Positions 1 to 8,483 of a stretch of DNA of 43,210 nt are shown one piece after another. Numbering within the stretch: position 1 is the first letter of the stretch; every line of letters begins with the position of its first letter. The stretch covers positions 1 through 43,210 of the forward strand of contig SAQG01000044.1 in assembly GCA_004020315.1 (NCBI GenBank). The letters run 5' to 3'. A program made the translations under genes and the position numbers. The notes under the pieces were generated by a model that saw only the letters and a list, made by a program, of their open reading frames with translations, ran no database searches and had not been told where the DNA came from. The DNA comes from Mesorhizobium sp. (GTDB lineage: Bacteria; Pseudomonadota; Alphaproteobacteria; Rhizobiales; Rhizobiaceae).

Positions 1-1
1 G

Positions 2-1183
2 CCCCCAACCACCCCGCCCCCGGACGGGGATATTCTCTACGGCACCAGCGGAGCCGATGTACTTAAGGCAACCGGCGCTCAAACCATGATCGGCTATGGC
101 GGCAACGACGATTACTATGTCGACAGTGCCGGCGACCGGGCAGTCGAGTCCTCTGGCCAAGGTCAAGACAGGGTGTGGACCTCTGTGAGCTATGCCCTCT
201 CGGCCGGCTTGTCGATTGAAGTTCTTGGCACCACCAAGGACGCCGGCACCACAGCAATCAACCTGACCGGCAACGCGTTCGCCCAAACAATCCAGGGCAA
301 TGCCGGCGCCAATGTCATCAATGGCGGTGGCGGCGCCGACACTATGACCGGCTATGGCGGCAACGACATCTACTATGTGGACCATGCCGGCGACAGGGTG
401 TTCGAGGCCGTGGGTGGCGGCACCGACCGGGTGCTCGCTTCGGTGAGTCATGCCCTTGCGGCCGGCTCGCAGGTCGAGTCACTGGTCACCAACCTATCCG
501 CCACGACAGCAATCAACCTCACCGGCAACGAGTTTTCTCAGGCCATTGGCGGCAATGCTGGTGCCAATATCATCAACGGCGGCGGCGGCGCCGATGCGCT
601 CTTCGGCTATGGCGGCAACGACACCTACTATGTCGATAATGCTGGCGACAGGGTTTACGAGGCGGCGGGTGGCGGCAGCGACAGGGTGTTTGCCTCGGCG
701 AGCTATGCGCTTTCGGCCGGCTCGCAAGTCGAGCTTCTCGCCACCGCCACCCCCTCAAGCGCAACGGCAATCAACCTCACCGGCAACGAGTTCGCCCAGA
801 CCATCCAGGGCAATGCTGGCGCCAATGTCATCAATGGCGGACGAGGCGCCGACACCTTGACCGGCAATGGTGGCAATGATGCCTTCGTTTTCAATACCGC
901 TCTGGGAGCCGGCAATATCGACAGGGTTATGGATTTCAACAAGCTCCAGGACAAGCTCCACATCGACAACGCCATCTTTACCGGGCTGGGCTCGGGCGCG
1001 CTCACATCCACCGCTTTCTTTGCGGGTGCGGCCGCGCACGACAGTTCCGACCGTATCATCTACAACAATTCAACCGGGGCACTCTCTTTCGACAGCGACG
1101 GGATCGGCGGCGCGGTTCAAACACAGTTCGCCACTCTCTCTCCAGGTCTGTCGCTTACGGCAGCTGCATTCTTTGTGACCTGA
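2..1183 (+). CDS. RTX-type calcium-binding repeat protein, C-terminal part (5' end outside window)
   Basis: The frame is open from base 2, so this is the last 393 residues of a longer protein whose start lies before the window. Three blocks of about 85 residues repeat nearly unchanged. Each has an INLTGNEFxQ strand, a NAGANVINGGGGAD turn and a GGNDxYYVDxAGDRV turn; the glycine/aspartate-rich nonapeptides are the Ca2+-binding beta-roll type of secreted RTX proteins. The last 110 residues (GGNDAFVFNTALGAGNIDRVMDF, continued to a hydrophobic end) resemble the C-terminal domain of serralysin-like proteins, which carries the uncleaved type I secretion signal. By family knowledge the protein would be exported by a type I system and fold in extracellular calcium. 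No catalytic domain is visible in this part, so its activity is unknown. No type I exporter genes are seen nearby. Confidence 0.85.
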   Translation, partial: PPTTPPPDGDILYGTSGADVLKATGAQTMIGYGGNDDYYVDSAGDRAVESSGQGQDRVWTSVSYALSAGLSIEVLGTTKDAGTTAINLTGNAFAQTIQGNAGANVINGGGGADTMTGYGGNDIYYVDHAGDRVFEAVGGGTDRVLASVSHALAAGSQVESLVTNLSATTAINLTGNEFSQAIGGNAGANIINGGGGADALFGYGGNDTYYVDNAGDRVYEAAGGGSDRVFASASYALSAGSQVELLATATPSSATAINLTGNEFAQTIQGNAGANVINGGRGADTLTGNGGNDAFVFNTALGAGNIDRVMDFNKLQDKLHIDNAIFTGLGSGALTSTAFFAGAAAHDSSDRIIYNNSTGALSFDSDGIGGAVQTQFATLSPGLSLTAAAFFVT

Positions 1184-1223
1184 ACGAGCTAGCGGGGAAC
1201 GACCTCGCTTGAGGACCCGCGCC

Positions 1224-1271
1224 CGCCAACAAAGACAGGTGCACTGCACCTTGAAGCCTGTCTCTTTGGCG
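1224..1271 (+). terminator. Imperfect hairpin after the RTX gene, possible terminator
   Basis: GACAGG (1234-1239) can pair with CCTGTC (1257-1262), and the outer arms CGCC and GGCG extend the stem through bulges. The loop holds a 15-base palindrome, AGGTGCA-C-TGCACCT (1237-1251). No long T run follows, so termination is only a guess. Confidence 0.25.
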
Positions 1272-1313
1272 GCGTGGATGCTCTGGCGCGGATTGTCGCG
1301 AGCGGAATACCGT

Positions 1314-1616
1314 CTATCGCCTCGGCGTGTATACGCTGTCCATCCTTTCGCTGCTTATCGGCAGCGCCATGTCGTCGTCCAGCAGCCGGGTGATCCGGGC
1401 AAAGCCCGTAAAAGCCTTTCTCGCTTCCTCAGCAGACATCTGGCCTGCCAGAGCAGCAGCGCAGCAATTCAGCGCGCATTGATACACCGGACCGCGCCGC
1501 CCTTTCGGCCAGTGGCGCAAAAACGTCATCGCTTCGCTGACACTGTCGATTTCTTCCACAGGTTTCCCGAGCCCGCGTGCAATTCGCACCGGCGTAAAGA
1601 ATTGCAGGCGATTCAT
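1314..1616 (-). CDS. DUF982 family protein (copy 1)
   Basis: A 100-residue protein beginning MNRLQFFTPVRI. It matches the DUF982 pattern known from rhizobia: an FxPVRI start, a SVSEAMTFLRHWP helix, a RRGPVYQCALNCC segment, and SAEEARKAFTGFARI near the end. I chose the ATG at 1616 because a GGAGG ribosome site lies a few bases upstream and because the paralog at 9261-9563 has the same length from the equivalent start. Function is unknown. DUF982 genes typically occur in many copies in Mesorhizobium and Rhizobium. This copy and the one at 9.3 kb share most of their residues, including the Cys-Cys pair, and bracket the trehalose cluster. Confidence 0.75.
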   Translation of the reverse strand: MNRLQFFTPVRIARGLGKPVEEIDSVSEAMTFLRHWPKGRRGPVYQCALNCCAAALAGQMSAEEARKAFTGFARITRLLDDDMALPISSERMDSVYTPRR

Positions 1617-1768
1617 CTTTTCCTCCCGTCGATCGCGATGCGTTCGATCGAACCTAACTAAATTCACGGCCAGCCAATTGGTTCCCGGCAAAAACGCCCG
1701 CGACCCTGATAAATGGTAGCGAACCGGCTGGGTGAATCGCCGGTCATCACCGACTTCTTACCGTTGCG

Positions 1769-1793
1769 GGAACGTTCGCGGGAGTGATGCATT
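1769..1793 (+). promoter_or_regulatory. Possible EcfG/RpoE2-type promoter before the glycosyltransferase
   Basis: GGAAC (1769-1773), 16 bases, then CATT (1790-1793), ending 38 bases before the ATG at 1832. The alphaproteobacterial general-stress consensus is GGAAC-N16/17-CGTT, so this has one mismatch. It is weaker than the site before otsA, but the two together suggest shared stress control. Confidence 0.35.
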
Positions 1794-1831
1794 TCGACCT
1801 CAGCGATGATCTTTGAGGGAAATGCCAGACT

Positions 1832-2872
1832 ATGAAAATAGCCCATGTGGCGCCGCTCCATGAATCCGTGCCGCCTCGGCTCTATGGAGGTACGGAGCGC
1901 ATTGTCTCCTATCTGACTGAAGGATTGGTCGAGCTTGGCCATGAAGTAACCTTGTTCGCCAGTGGCGATACTAGAACCTCGGCAAAATTAGTGCCGTGTC
2001 GCGAGCGTGCGCTGCGTCTTGACCCGAGCCCACTGAAATCCGAGACCGCCGCGCACCTTTCGATGCTTTCCGAGGTGAGGAAACGAGCTCAAGAATTTGA
2101 TATCATTCACTTTCACCTCAGCCATTTCCTGCATTTTTCCTTCTTCGAGCATATGCACGAGCGGACGGTGACGACGCCGCATGGCAGGCTCGATTATGCC
2201 GATCTGGCACCGGCCTATGAGCGTTTTCCGCGCTTTCCGATGATCTCCGTGTCTGGGAGCCAAAGAATGGGGCTGGCCGATGCCAACTGGCTGGCGACGA
2301 TCCACCACGGGCTGCCGACCGAACTCTACAAGCCGGTTCTCGAGGCGAGCCCAGGGGAACCCTACCTCGCCTTCCTTGGCCGGATGTCGCGCGACAAGCG
2401 TCCGGATCGTGCCATCGAGATCGCGCTGCGCTCGGGGCTGAAACTGAAGCTTGCAGCAAAGATCGGCGACGACGACTGGGCTTATTTCCGCAAAATGGTC
2501 GAGCCGCTGGTCGACGGTGATCGTGTCGACTATGTCGGCGAGATCGAGGAAGACAAGAAGGCGGAATTCCTCGGCAACGCGGCCGGCCTCGTATTCCCGA
2601 TCGACTGGCCGGAGCCGTTCGGTCTTGCCGTCATCGAAGCGATGGCCTGCGGCACGCCGGTGATCGTCTGGAACTCTGGCGCCATGCCGGAAATCGTCGA
2701 TCAAGGCATTACCGGTTTTATCGTGGATTCCATGGAAGGCGCGGTTGCCTCGGTGCCCGACTTGCTGCGGCTCGACAGGCGGAAGGTGCGAGCTGTCTTC
2801 GAAAGGCGGTTTTCTGCCAAAAGAATGACCCGCGACTACGTTTCCGCCTATGCGCGCCTGATCGGCGCCTAG
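1832..2872 (+). CDS. Glycosyltransferase family 4 (GT-B fold)
   Basis: A 346-residue protein starting MKIAHVAPLHE, with the PPRLYGGTERIVSYLTEGL loop typical of retaining GT4 enzymes, a LAFLGRMSRDKRPDRAIEIA segment at the start of the donor-binding half (about residue 178), and the EPFGLAVIEAMACGTP motif near 262-277, an EX7E signature. Members move a sugar from a nucleotide-sugar donor to an acceptor; the acceptor cannot be told from sequence. No signal peptide or membrane segment is seen, so it is probably cytoplasmic. The ATG has only a weak GAGGG site upstream. It lies just upstream of a debranching-enzyme gene and otsAB on the same strand, which suggests glucan or trehalose-linked metabolism. 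Confidence 0.8.
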   Translation: MKIAHVAPLHESVPPRLYGGTERIVSYLTEGLVELGHEVTLFASGDTRTSAKLVPCRERALRLDPSPLKSETAAHLSMLSEVRKRAQEFDIIHFHLSHFLHFSFFEHMHERTVTTPHGRLDYADLAPAYERFPRFPMISVSGSQRMGLADANWLATIHHGLPTELYKPVLEASPGEPYLAFLGRMSRDKRPDRAIEIALRSGLKLKLAAKIGDDDWAYFRKMVEPLVDGDRVDYVGEIEEDKKAEFLGNAAGLVFPIDWPEPFGLAVIEAMACGTPVIVWNSGAMPEIVDQGITGFIVDSMEGAVASVPDLLRLDRRKVRAVFERRFSAKRMTRDYVSAYARLIGA

Positions 2873-2932
2873 GCCGAAGCAAGAGCGTCGTGAGCGGCAT
2901 TAGCTGGGGGCAGAACGAGAGAGATATAGCGA

Positions 2933-5097
2933 ATGGCCCAACTCGACGAGCGCAAGCTTGATCCCGCGGTAGCACTTGCGTCCCTGGACGCCACCGCACC
3001 TCGAGAGCCGCATCGGCTGTTCGCCCTCAAGCAAGGCGATTGTTTTGCCGTGGCAGACGCCTACGGCGATATCCGCGGTGCCGGCGACGGTTTCTTCCGT
3101 GACGACACGCGAGTGCTTTCCGAATTCCGACTGACCGTTGGCGGCCGGCAGACATCGCTGCTCGGTGCGTCGCTCAGCCAGGACAATGTGCTCTTCACCT
3201 CCAACTTGACCAATCTGCCGATGCAGAGCGTCCGCGGCCGGGACATTCCGCAGGGCGCGATCCATATCGAACGCGTCAGGCTGCTTTGGCAGGACCGGCT
3301 GTTTGAACGCATCACCCTTTCCAACTACAGCCAGTAACACTCCACCATCCGCGTTTCGCTGCATTTTGCCGCCGATTTCCGCGACATGTTCGAAGTGCGC
3401 GGCTCGACAAGGCTGAAGCGCGGCATGGCCCATGCTGCCGAGACGGATGCGACCTCCGTCCTGCTTCGCTACGACGGGTTGGACGGGCTGGCGCGGATGG
3501 CGGCGATTTCATTTTCCCAGCCGCCAGACCACCTGACGGCCGACCGTGCGGATTTCCTGATCGCCGTGACGAGGCGCAGCAGCAAGGTGCTGTATGTCGA
3601 AGTCGGTCCCGAGGTGGCGGAAACGCCGAACCGCGATCGCTATCGCGCCGCAGCGGCCCGGGCTCGCTTCGGCATGCGGGCCAAGCGCCGCCATGGTGCT
3701 ACGGTGCACAGTTCCGGGCGCGTCTTCAACGATTGGGTCGAGCGCGCTCGTGCGGATGTGGCGCTGCTGACACCGAGCTTACGACCGGACCTTATCCCTA
3801 TGCGGGCATCCCCTGGTTTTCGACGGCATTCGGCCGCGATGGCGTGATCTCCGCGTTGCAGATGCTGTGGCTCAACCCGGGCCTGGCGCGAGGCGTGCTG
3901 GCTTTCCTTGCCCAGCACCAGGCGACGGAGACGTCGCCGTTCAGCGACTCACAGCCGGGTAAGATCATGCACGAGACCCGCAAGGGCGAAATGGCGGCGC
4001 TGCGGGAGCTCCCCTTCGGCCGCTACTATGGCGGCGTCGACACCACGCCGCTCTACATTCATCTCGCCTGCGCCTATGCGAACCGTACCGGCGACATGGC
4101 GTTCGTCGACAGCCTGTGGCCGTCGCTTTGCGCCGCGGCTGAATGGACCGAGGAGGCAAGCCGGCCGACCGGCTTCGTCACCTATCAGCGTGCCGCCGAG
4201 TCCGGCCTTGCCAACCAGGGATGGAAGGACAGTAGCGACTCCGTGTTCCATGCCGACGGCCGCATCCCCAAAGGGCCGATCGCCCTGGTCGAGGTGCAAG
4301 GTTATGTCTTTGCCGCGTTTCGGGGTCTGGCGGCGCTCGCCCGTCGCCGCGGCGAGAACGACAGGGCCGATCACTGGGAGAGCCGCGCCGAGGCTATTCG
4401 CGCCGCTGTGGAACGCCATTTCTGGCTGGACGATCTCGGCTTTTATGCCTTGGCGATCGACGGCGCCGGCGAGCCCTGCAAGGTGCGAACGTCTAATGTC
4501 GGGCACCTTCTCTATGTCGGCCTCCCCGCGCCGGCGCGGGCGCAGATGGTCGCCGACCAGCTGCTTTCGGCGTCCTTCCATTCGGGCTGGGGGCTGAGGA
4601 CGCTCGCCGACGATGCTGTGTTCTTCAACCCAATGTCATACCACAATGGCTCGATCTGGCCGCATGACACCGCCATATGCGGCGCCGGTCTGGCACGCTT
4701 TGGCGAGCGTGAAAGCGTAATCCGGCTGATGAGCAGCACCTTCGAATCGGCGGTCCACTTCAACATGCGGTTGCCCGAACTGTTCTGCGGATTTACCCGC
4801 GCGCCGGGCGAAGCGCCGATCGCCTATCCCGTCGCCTGCTTGCCGCAGGCATGGTCGGCCGGGTCTGCCTTCATGCTCATGCAGGCCTGCCTCGGCCTGG
4901 AGATCGACGGCTGGGACGGCGAAATCCACGTCACCCGTCCCAGGCTGCCGATTGGTATCGACACGCTCACGCTGAGGCATCTGGGCGTTGGCAGCACCAT
5001 GAAGGTGGATCTGACATTCCAGCGTGTCGGCGACAGGGTCGTCGCGTTTCTCGCCGATCGGCATGAGGGGTTAGTGCCGCTCATCGTGCGGACCTAG
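2933..5097 (+). pseudogene. Amylo-alpha-1,6-glucosidase (glycogen debranching-type) gene, broken twice
   Basis: The reading begins MAQLDERKLDPAVALASLD and follows the family: an N-terminal debranching domain (GDFFRDDTRVLSEF-like segment) and a C-terminal (alpha/alpha)6 domain with WFSTAFGRDG, NQGWKDSSDSVFHADG and SYHNGSIWPHDTA. Two lesions interrupt it. A TAA at 3335-3337 cuts the first domain, and the same frame continues at once with HSTIRVSLHFAADFRDMFEV, so one base change (for example GAA to TAA) explains it. Near 3769-3772 one base is missing: restoring a C turns CTGACACCGAG into CTGACCACCGAG and joins RADVALL to TTELTTGPYPYAGIPWFS. The intact gene would encode about 720 residues. Family role: hydrolysis of alpha-1,6 branches in alpha-glucans. 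As read, no full product is possible. A sequencing error at one site is possible; two errors are less likely. Confidence 0.85.
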
Positions 5098-5138
5098 TTT
5101 GGCTTTTCGCATGGACTGACCGCCGCGCTGCAATTAGC

Positions 5139-5163
5139 GGAACCGATGGCCCGTCTGAGCGTT
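5139..5163 (+). promoter_or_regulatory. EcfG/RpoE2 general-stress promoter before otsAB
   Basis: GGAAC (5139-5143), exactly 16 bases, then CGTT (5160-5163). This matches the known GGAAC-N16/17-CGTT consensus of the alphaproteobacterial general stress sigma factor. It sits 49 bases before the upstream otsA start and 85 before the alternative. Trehalose synthesis is a known target of this sigma factor in rhizobia, so sequence and context agree. Confidence 0.65.
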
Positions 5164-5212
5164 CCGACGCACGGCAGCCTGTCACGGGCTGCGAATTCGC
5201 AAACAAACATAA

Positions 5213-7021
5213 ATGGCCACCGACCGGCCGGAGAAAATCGTTATTCCAATGTCAGACTATGGCATAGAGGTACTCTGGGTTCTAATCATTGCAAGCCTTG
5301 GCCTTTCCGCTGTTGCCCTGGTGTTCTCGATATCCCACCGGCGCCGCAGCCCAGCGGCCGCATACACCGCAGGCGAGGACGTGGCTTCGGAAGCGGCTCG
5401 CACGGTGCTGCGGGAGTTTGAAAAGAATGGCCACTCGGCCGATGCAGCGCTGATCACATGGTCGCCCGACACGTTGCGCAAGATCCTGGCCGACGATCTG
5501 CCGGAGACGCAGGTGATCGTCGTATCCAACCGCGAGCCTTACATCCACAACATCAAGGATGATGGCATCGAGCTCTTGGTGCCAGCCAGCGGGCTGGTTT
5601 CGGCGCTTGAGCCGATCACCCGCGCCTGTGCCGGCACCTGGATTGCGTATGGCGGCGGAACAGCGGACCGTGTCACCGTCGACAAGAACGACCGGGTTGA
5701 GGTGCCGCCCGGCAATCCGTCCTACACGCTGCGCAGGGTCTGGCTGACGGAGGAAGAATACCAGGCCTATTATCTGGGCTTTGCCAATGAAGGTCTGTGG
5801 CCGCTTTGCCATATCGCCTTCACCCGCCCGATTTTTCGCGCGTCGGATTGGGAGGCCTATGAGGCCGTCAATCGGAAGTTCGCCGACACGGTGGTTGCCG
5901 AAGCGCGCAACGAGCGGCCGATCGTGCTGGTCCAGGACTATCACTTCGCGCTCTTGCCGCGCATGATCCGTGAGCGCCTGCCCGAGGCGATCATCATTAC
6001 TTTCTGGCATATCCCATGGCCCAACTCGGAAGTGTACAGCATCTGTCCATGGCGTGAACGGATCCTGGAAGGTTTGCTGGGCAGCTCCATCATCGGCTTC
6101 CATACCCAGTTCCACGCCAACAATTTCACCGAAAGCGTCGATCGCTTCCTGGAGAGCCGTATAGAGCGGGCCGATGCGGCGATCTCCTATGGGGGACAAA
6201 CGACGCTGGTGCACGCCTATCCCATTTCCATAGAGTGGCCCGCCGAACTTTTGGCGAGACTGCCTGATGTCGATGAATGCCGCGCGCGTGTCCGGGCCAG
6301 GTTCGGGCTGCCCGCAGATGCCAAGCTGTGCGTGGGCGTCGAGCGTCTCGACTATACGAAGGGCATTCTCGACCGTTTTCAGGCATTGGAAGAATTGTTC
6401 ACGAGATATCCCGAATGGGTCGGAAAACTGGTTTTCCTGCAGATCGCGGCGCCCAGCCGAGGCACACTCCCAGCTTACAGGCAACTCCACGAAGAATGCC
6501 GCCGCTATGTCGAAGAGCTCAACCAGCGCTACGGCAGCGAAGGCTACAGTCCGGTCCTGATGGTGGCCGAACATCACTCGCAGGAACAGGTCTACGAGAT
6601 CTATCGGGCCGCCGACATATGCATGGTCACCAGCCTGCATGACGGCATGAACTTGGTAGCCAAGGAATTCGTCGCGGCGCGCGACGACGAACAGGGCGTG
6701 TTGTTGCTCAGCACCTTTGCCGGCGCTTCGCGCGAACTTCTGGAGGCATTGATCGTCAATCCCTATGATACGGCCATGACGAGCGAAGCGCTGCTGCAGG
6801 CACTAACCATGACGCCGGACGAGCAGCGCGAGCGTATGCGGCCCATGCGCGAGATGGTCCGCGACAACAACGTCTATCGCTGGGCCGGCAGCATGCTGCT
6901 GGACGCTGCCCGTCTTCGCAAGCGCGGTGATCTCGACCGGGTGACGAGTAACGGCGAGCGACCATCCAACAGCAACAACGTCGTTTCCATCTTCGAGCGG
7001 GCGCGAAAGGCAGCATCGTGA
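5213..7021 (+). CDS. otsA: Trehalose-6-phosphate synthase, membrane-anchored form (GT20)
   Basis: A 602-residue protein. The GT20 domain starts at about residue 100 with VVSNREPYIH and carries QDYHFALLP (about 240), TFWHIPWPNSEVY, GVERLDYTKG (about 375; the Arg and Lys contact the donor phosphates in this family) and LHDGMNLVAKEF (about 475). The expected reaction is UDP-glucose plus glucose-6-phosphate giving trehalose-6-phosphate. Unusually, a hydrophobic stretch (VLWVLIIASLGLSAVALVFS, residues about 18-37) and a linker precede the domain, suggesting an inner-membrane anchor with the enzyme in the cytoplasm. Starts at 5213 and 5249 (MSDYGIEV) are both possible; neither has a well-spaced Shine-Dalgarno site. 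It overlaps otsB by 4 bases. A glucosylglycerol-phosphate synthase is the main alternative, but the otsB neighbour favours trehalose. Confidence 0.85.
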   Translation: MATDRPEKIVIPMSDYGIEVLWVLIIASLGLSAVALVFSISHRRRSPAAAYTAGEDVASEAARTVLREFEKNGHSADAALITWSPDTLRKILADDLPETQVIVVSNREPYIHNIKDDGIELLVPASGLVSALEPITRACAGTWIAYGGGTADRVTVDKNDRVEVPPGNPSYTLRRVWLTEEEYQAYYLGFANEGLWPLCHIAFTRPIFRASDWEAYEAVNRKFADTVVAEARNERPIVLVQDYHFALLPRMIRERLPEAIIITFWHIPWPNSEVYSICPWRERILEGLLGSSIIGFHTQFHANNFTESVDRFLESRIERADAAISYGGQTTLVHAYPISIEWPAELLARLPDVDECRARVRARFGLPADAKLCVGVERLDYTKGILDRFQALEELFTRYPEWVGKLVFLQIAAPSRGTLPAYRQLHEECRRYVEELNQRYGSEGYSPVLMVAEHHSQEQVYEIYRAADICMVTSLHDGMNLVAKEFVAARDDEQGVLLLSTFAGASRELLEALIVNPYDTAMTSEALLQALTMTPDEQRERMRPMREMVRDNNVYRWAGSMLLDAARLRKRGDLDRVTSNGERPSNSNNVVSIFERARKAAS

Positions 7022-7779
7022 CGGGCGTTCGACTGCCGCTGGCGCCCGACTTGCCGGAAGAGCAATGGGCGCTTTTTCTCGATATCGACGGCACCTTGCT
7101 GGAACATGCCGCTCATCCCGACGCTGTCTTCGTCGGTGATGGACTGCGTCAGCTTCTCGGAAACATCGAGCGAAGGCTGGGCGGCGCCCTTGCCTTCATC
7201 ACCGGACGCTCGGTCTCTGCCGTGGACAGATTGTTTCATCCCCTGAAGCTGCGCGTTGCAGGGCTGTACGGACTCGAGCATCGGTTGACGCCGGACGGCG
7301 AAGTCGACATTGCGGACGCTCCGGCGGATATCGCGGCCCTTGCCGACGAGATGGAGGCCGAACTGGGGGAAGCCAAGGTCTATGTCGAGCGCAAAGGTCC
7401 GGTCTTGGCCATCCATACCCGCGCCGCGCCGCAACTGCTTTCGCGGGCAACCCATCTTGTCCAACAGGCATTGGCTCAACTTCCGCCGGGATATCGGATG
7501 ATTCCGGGAAACGCCGGCATCGAACTCATGCCGCTGGAAGCCGTCAAAGGAGCTGCCATTCGGCGTTTCATGGAAATCCCGCCCTTTGCCGGCCGACGGC
7601 CCGTATTCCTCGGAGATGACACCTCGGACGAAAACGGTTTCGAGGCAATAAACGAGGCCGACGGCATCTCCATACGCGTGAAGCCGCGCGGGCCGACGGT
7701 TGCAAGCTATGTTCTCGACGACGTAACCGAGGCAATAGCCTGGCTCAAGGCCAATTTCGGCGCGGCGCGGGTGTCCTGA
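7018..7779 (+). CDS. otsB: Trehalose-6-phosphate phosphatase
   Basis: A 253-residue HAD-superfamily phosphatase. The nucleophile motif LFLDIDGTLLE (DxD, about residues 19-29) is near the N terminus, a LAFITGRS segment follows, and GDDTSDENGF (about 200-209) supplies the Mg2+-binding acids. It dephosphorylates trehalose-6-phosphate to trehalose, the second step after OtsA. The start is GTG at 7018, which overlaps the otsA TGA as GTGA, so the two are probably translationally coupled. Length fits the family. The otsA-otsB pair is the complete OtsAB pathway. Confidence 0.9.
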   Translation: MTGVRLPLAPDLPEEQWALFLDIDGTLLEHAAHPDAVFVGDGLRQLLGNIERRLGGALAFITGRSVSAVDRLFHPLKLRVAGLYGLEHRLTPDGEVDIADAPADIAALADEMEAELGEAKVYVERKGPVLAIHTRAAPQLLSRATHLVQQALAQLPPGYRMIPGNAGIELMPLEAVKGAAIRRFMEIPPFAGRRPVFLGDDTSDENGFEAINEADGISIRVKPRGPTVASYVLDDVTEAIAWLKANFGAARVS

Positions 7780-7838
7780 TCGCGATCCCGGTGATCACCA
7801 GACAGCTCGCGCCGTTTCATGAATGCCGAGGTTCCGGT

Positions 7839-8349
7839 TCAGCCGATCTTCCCGTCCACGATGTGAATGCGGCGATCCATGCGCGCCGCCATGTCGAGAT
7901 CATGCGTAACCGCCACGACGGTCTTGCCGCGCTCGCGCACCAGATTCTCCAGGATTGCGAAGACCTGCTCGGAGCTCTTGCTGTCGAGGCTCCCAGTCGG
8001 CTCGTCGGCCAGGATAAGCGGCGGGTCGTTGGCGAGCGAGCGTGCCACCGCGACGCGCTGACGCTGGCCGCCCGAGAGCTGGTCGGGCCGCTTGTCGAGA
8101 TGTTCGCCGAGCCCCAGGGGTGAAAGCAGCTCCCCTGCCCGTTCGCGCATCTCGGGCCGCGTCAGTCGGCCCAGCTTGCGCATCGGGATTTCGACATTTT
8201 CGCGCGCCGTGAATTCCGGCAGCAGAAAATGAAACTGAAACACGAAGCCCAGCATAGAAAGCCTGGGCCGGCTGCCACAGATACCAAGCGCCGAAAGCAG
8301 CGGCAGCCGCGACAAGAACGATGCCGAAAGTCCAGCGTATCCGTCGCAA
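7839..8349 (-). pseudogene. Efflux module remnant: adaptor start fused out of frame to an ABC ATPase lacking Walker A
   Basis: Two gene fragments meet near 8255-8275. The first, from a TTG at 8349 with GGAGG nine bases upstream, reads MRRIRWTFGIVLVAAAAAFG and continues AWYLWQPA, the signal-anchor start of an RND/MacA-type periplasmic adaptor, then loses sense. The second, in another frame, picks up in mid-domain at GFVFQFHFLLPEFTAREN (Q-loop) and goes on with LSGGQRQRVAVARS (signature), LILADEPTGSLD (Walker B) and VTHD (H-loop), ending at 7839. This is a LolD/MacB-like ATPase without its Walker A third. One internal deletion that removed most of the adaptor and the start of the ATPase explains both. 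No permease gene is present. The divergent TetR gene beside it is also broken. Confidence 0.75.
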
Positions 8350-8403
8350 GAAACTCGCCCTCCATCATCGAGTCCAAACGTCAGCGATAGCAGAGATTGC
8401 ATT

Positions 8404-8420
8404 AGACCGACCGTCGGTCT
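8404..8420. promoter_or_regulatory. Palindromic operator, probable TetR-family binding site
   Basis: AGACCGAC-C-GTCGGTCT has perfect 8-base arms around one base. It lies between the remnant adaptor start (8349, minus) and the TetR start (8484, plus), where a divergent autoregulating TetR protein normally binds. The operator is intact although genes on both sides are damaged. Confidence 0.6.
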
Positions 8421-8483
8421 ATAAGTTGCATAGGAAACGGTTCGTGCTCCTCTTGCTCCATCTGCACGTTGCGAGGATCGATT

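Noticed and set aside
5282..6640. A 452-codon open frame on the minus strand across otsA
   Set aside because: Antisense shadow of otsA; low-complexity, Arg/Gln-rich and without motifs.
7790..7800. Palindrome GGTGATCACC after otsB as a terminator
   Set aside because: There is no loop, no T run and the arms are short.
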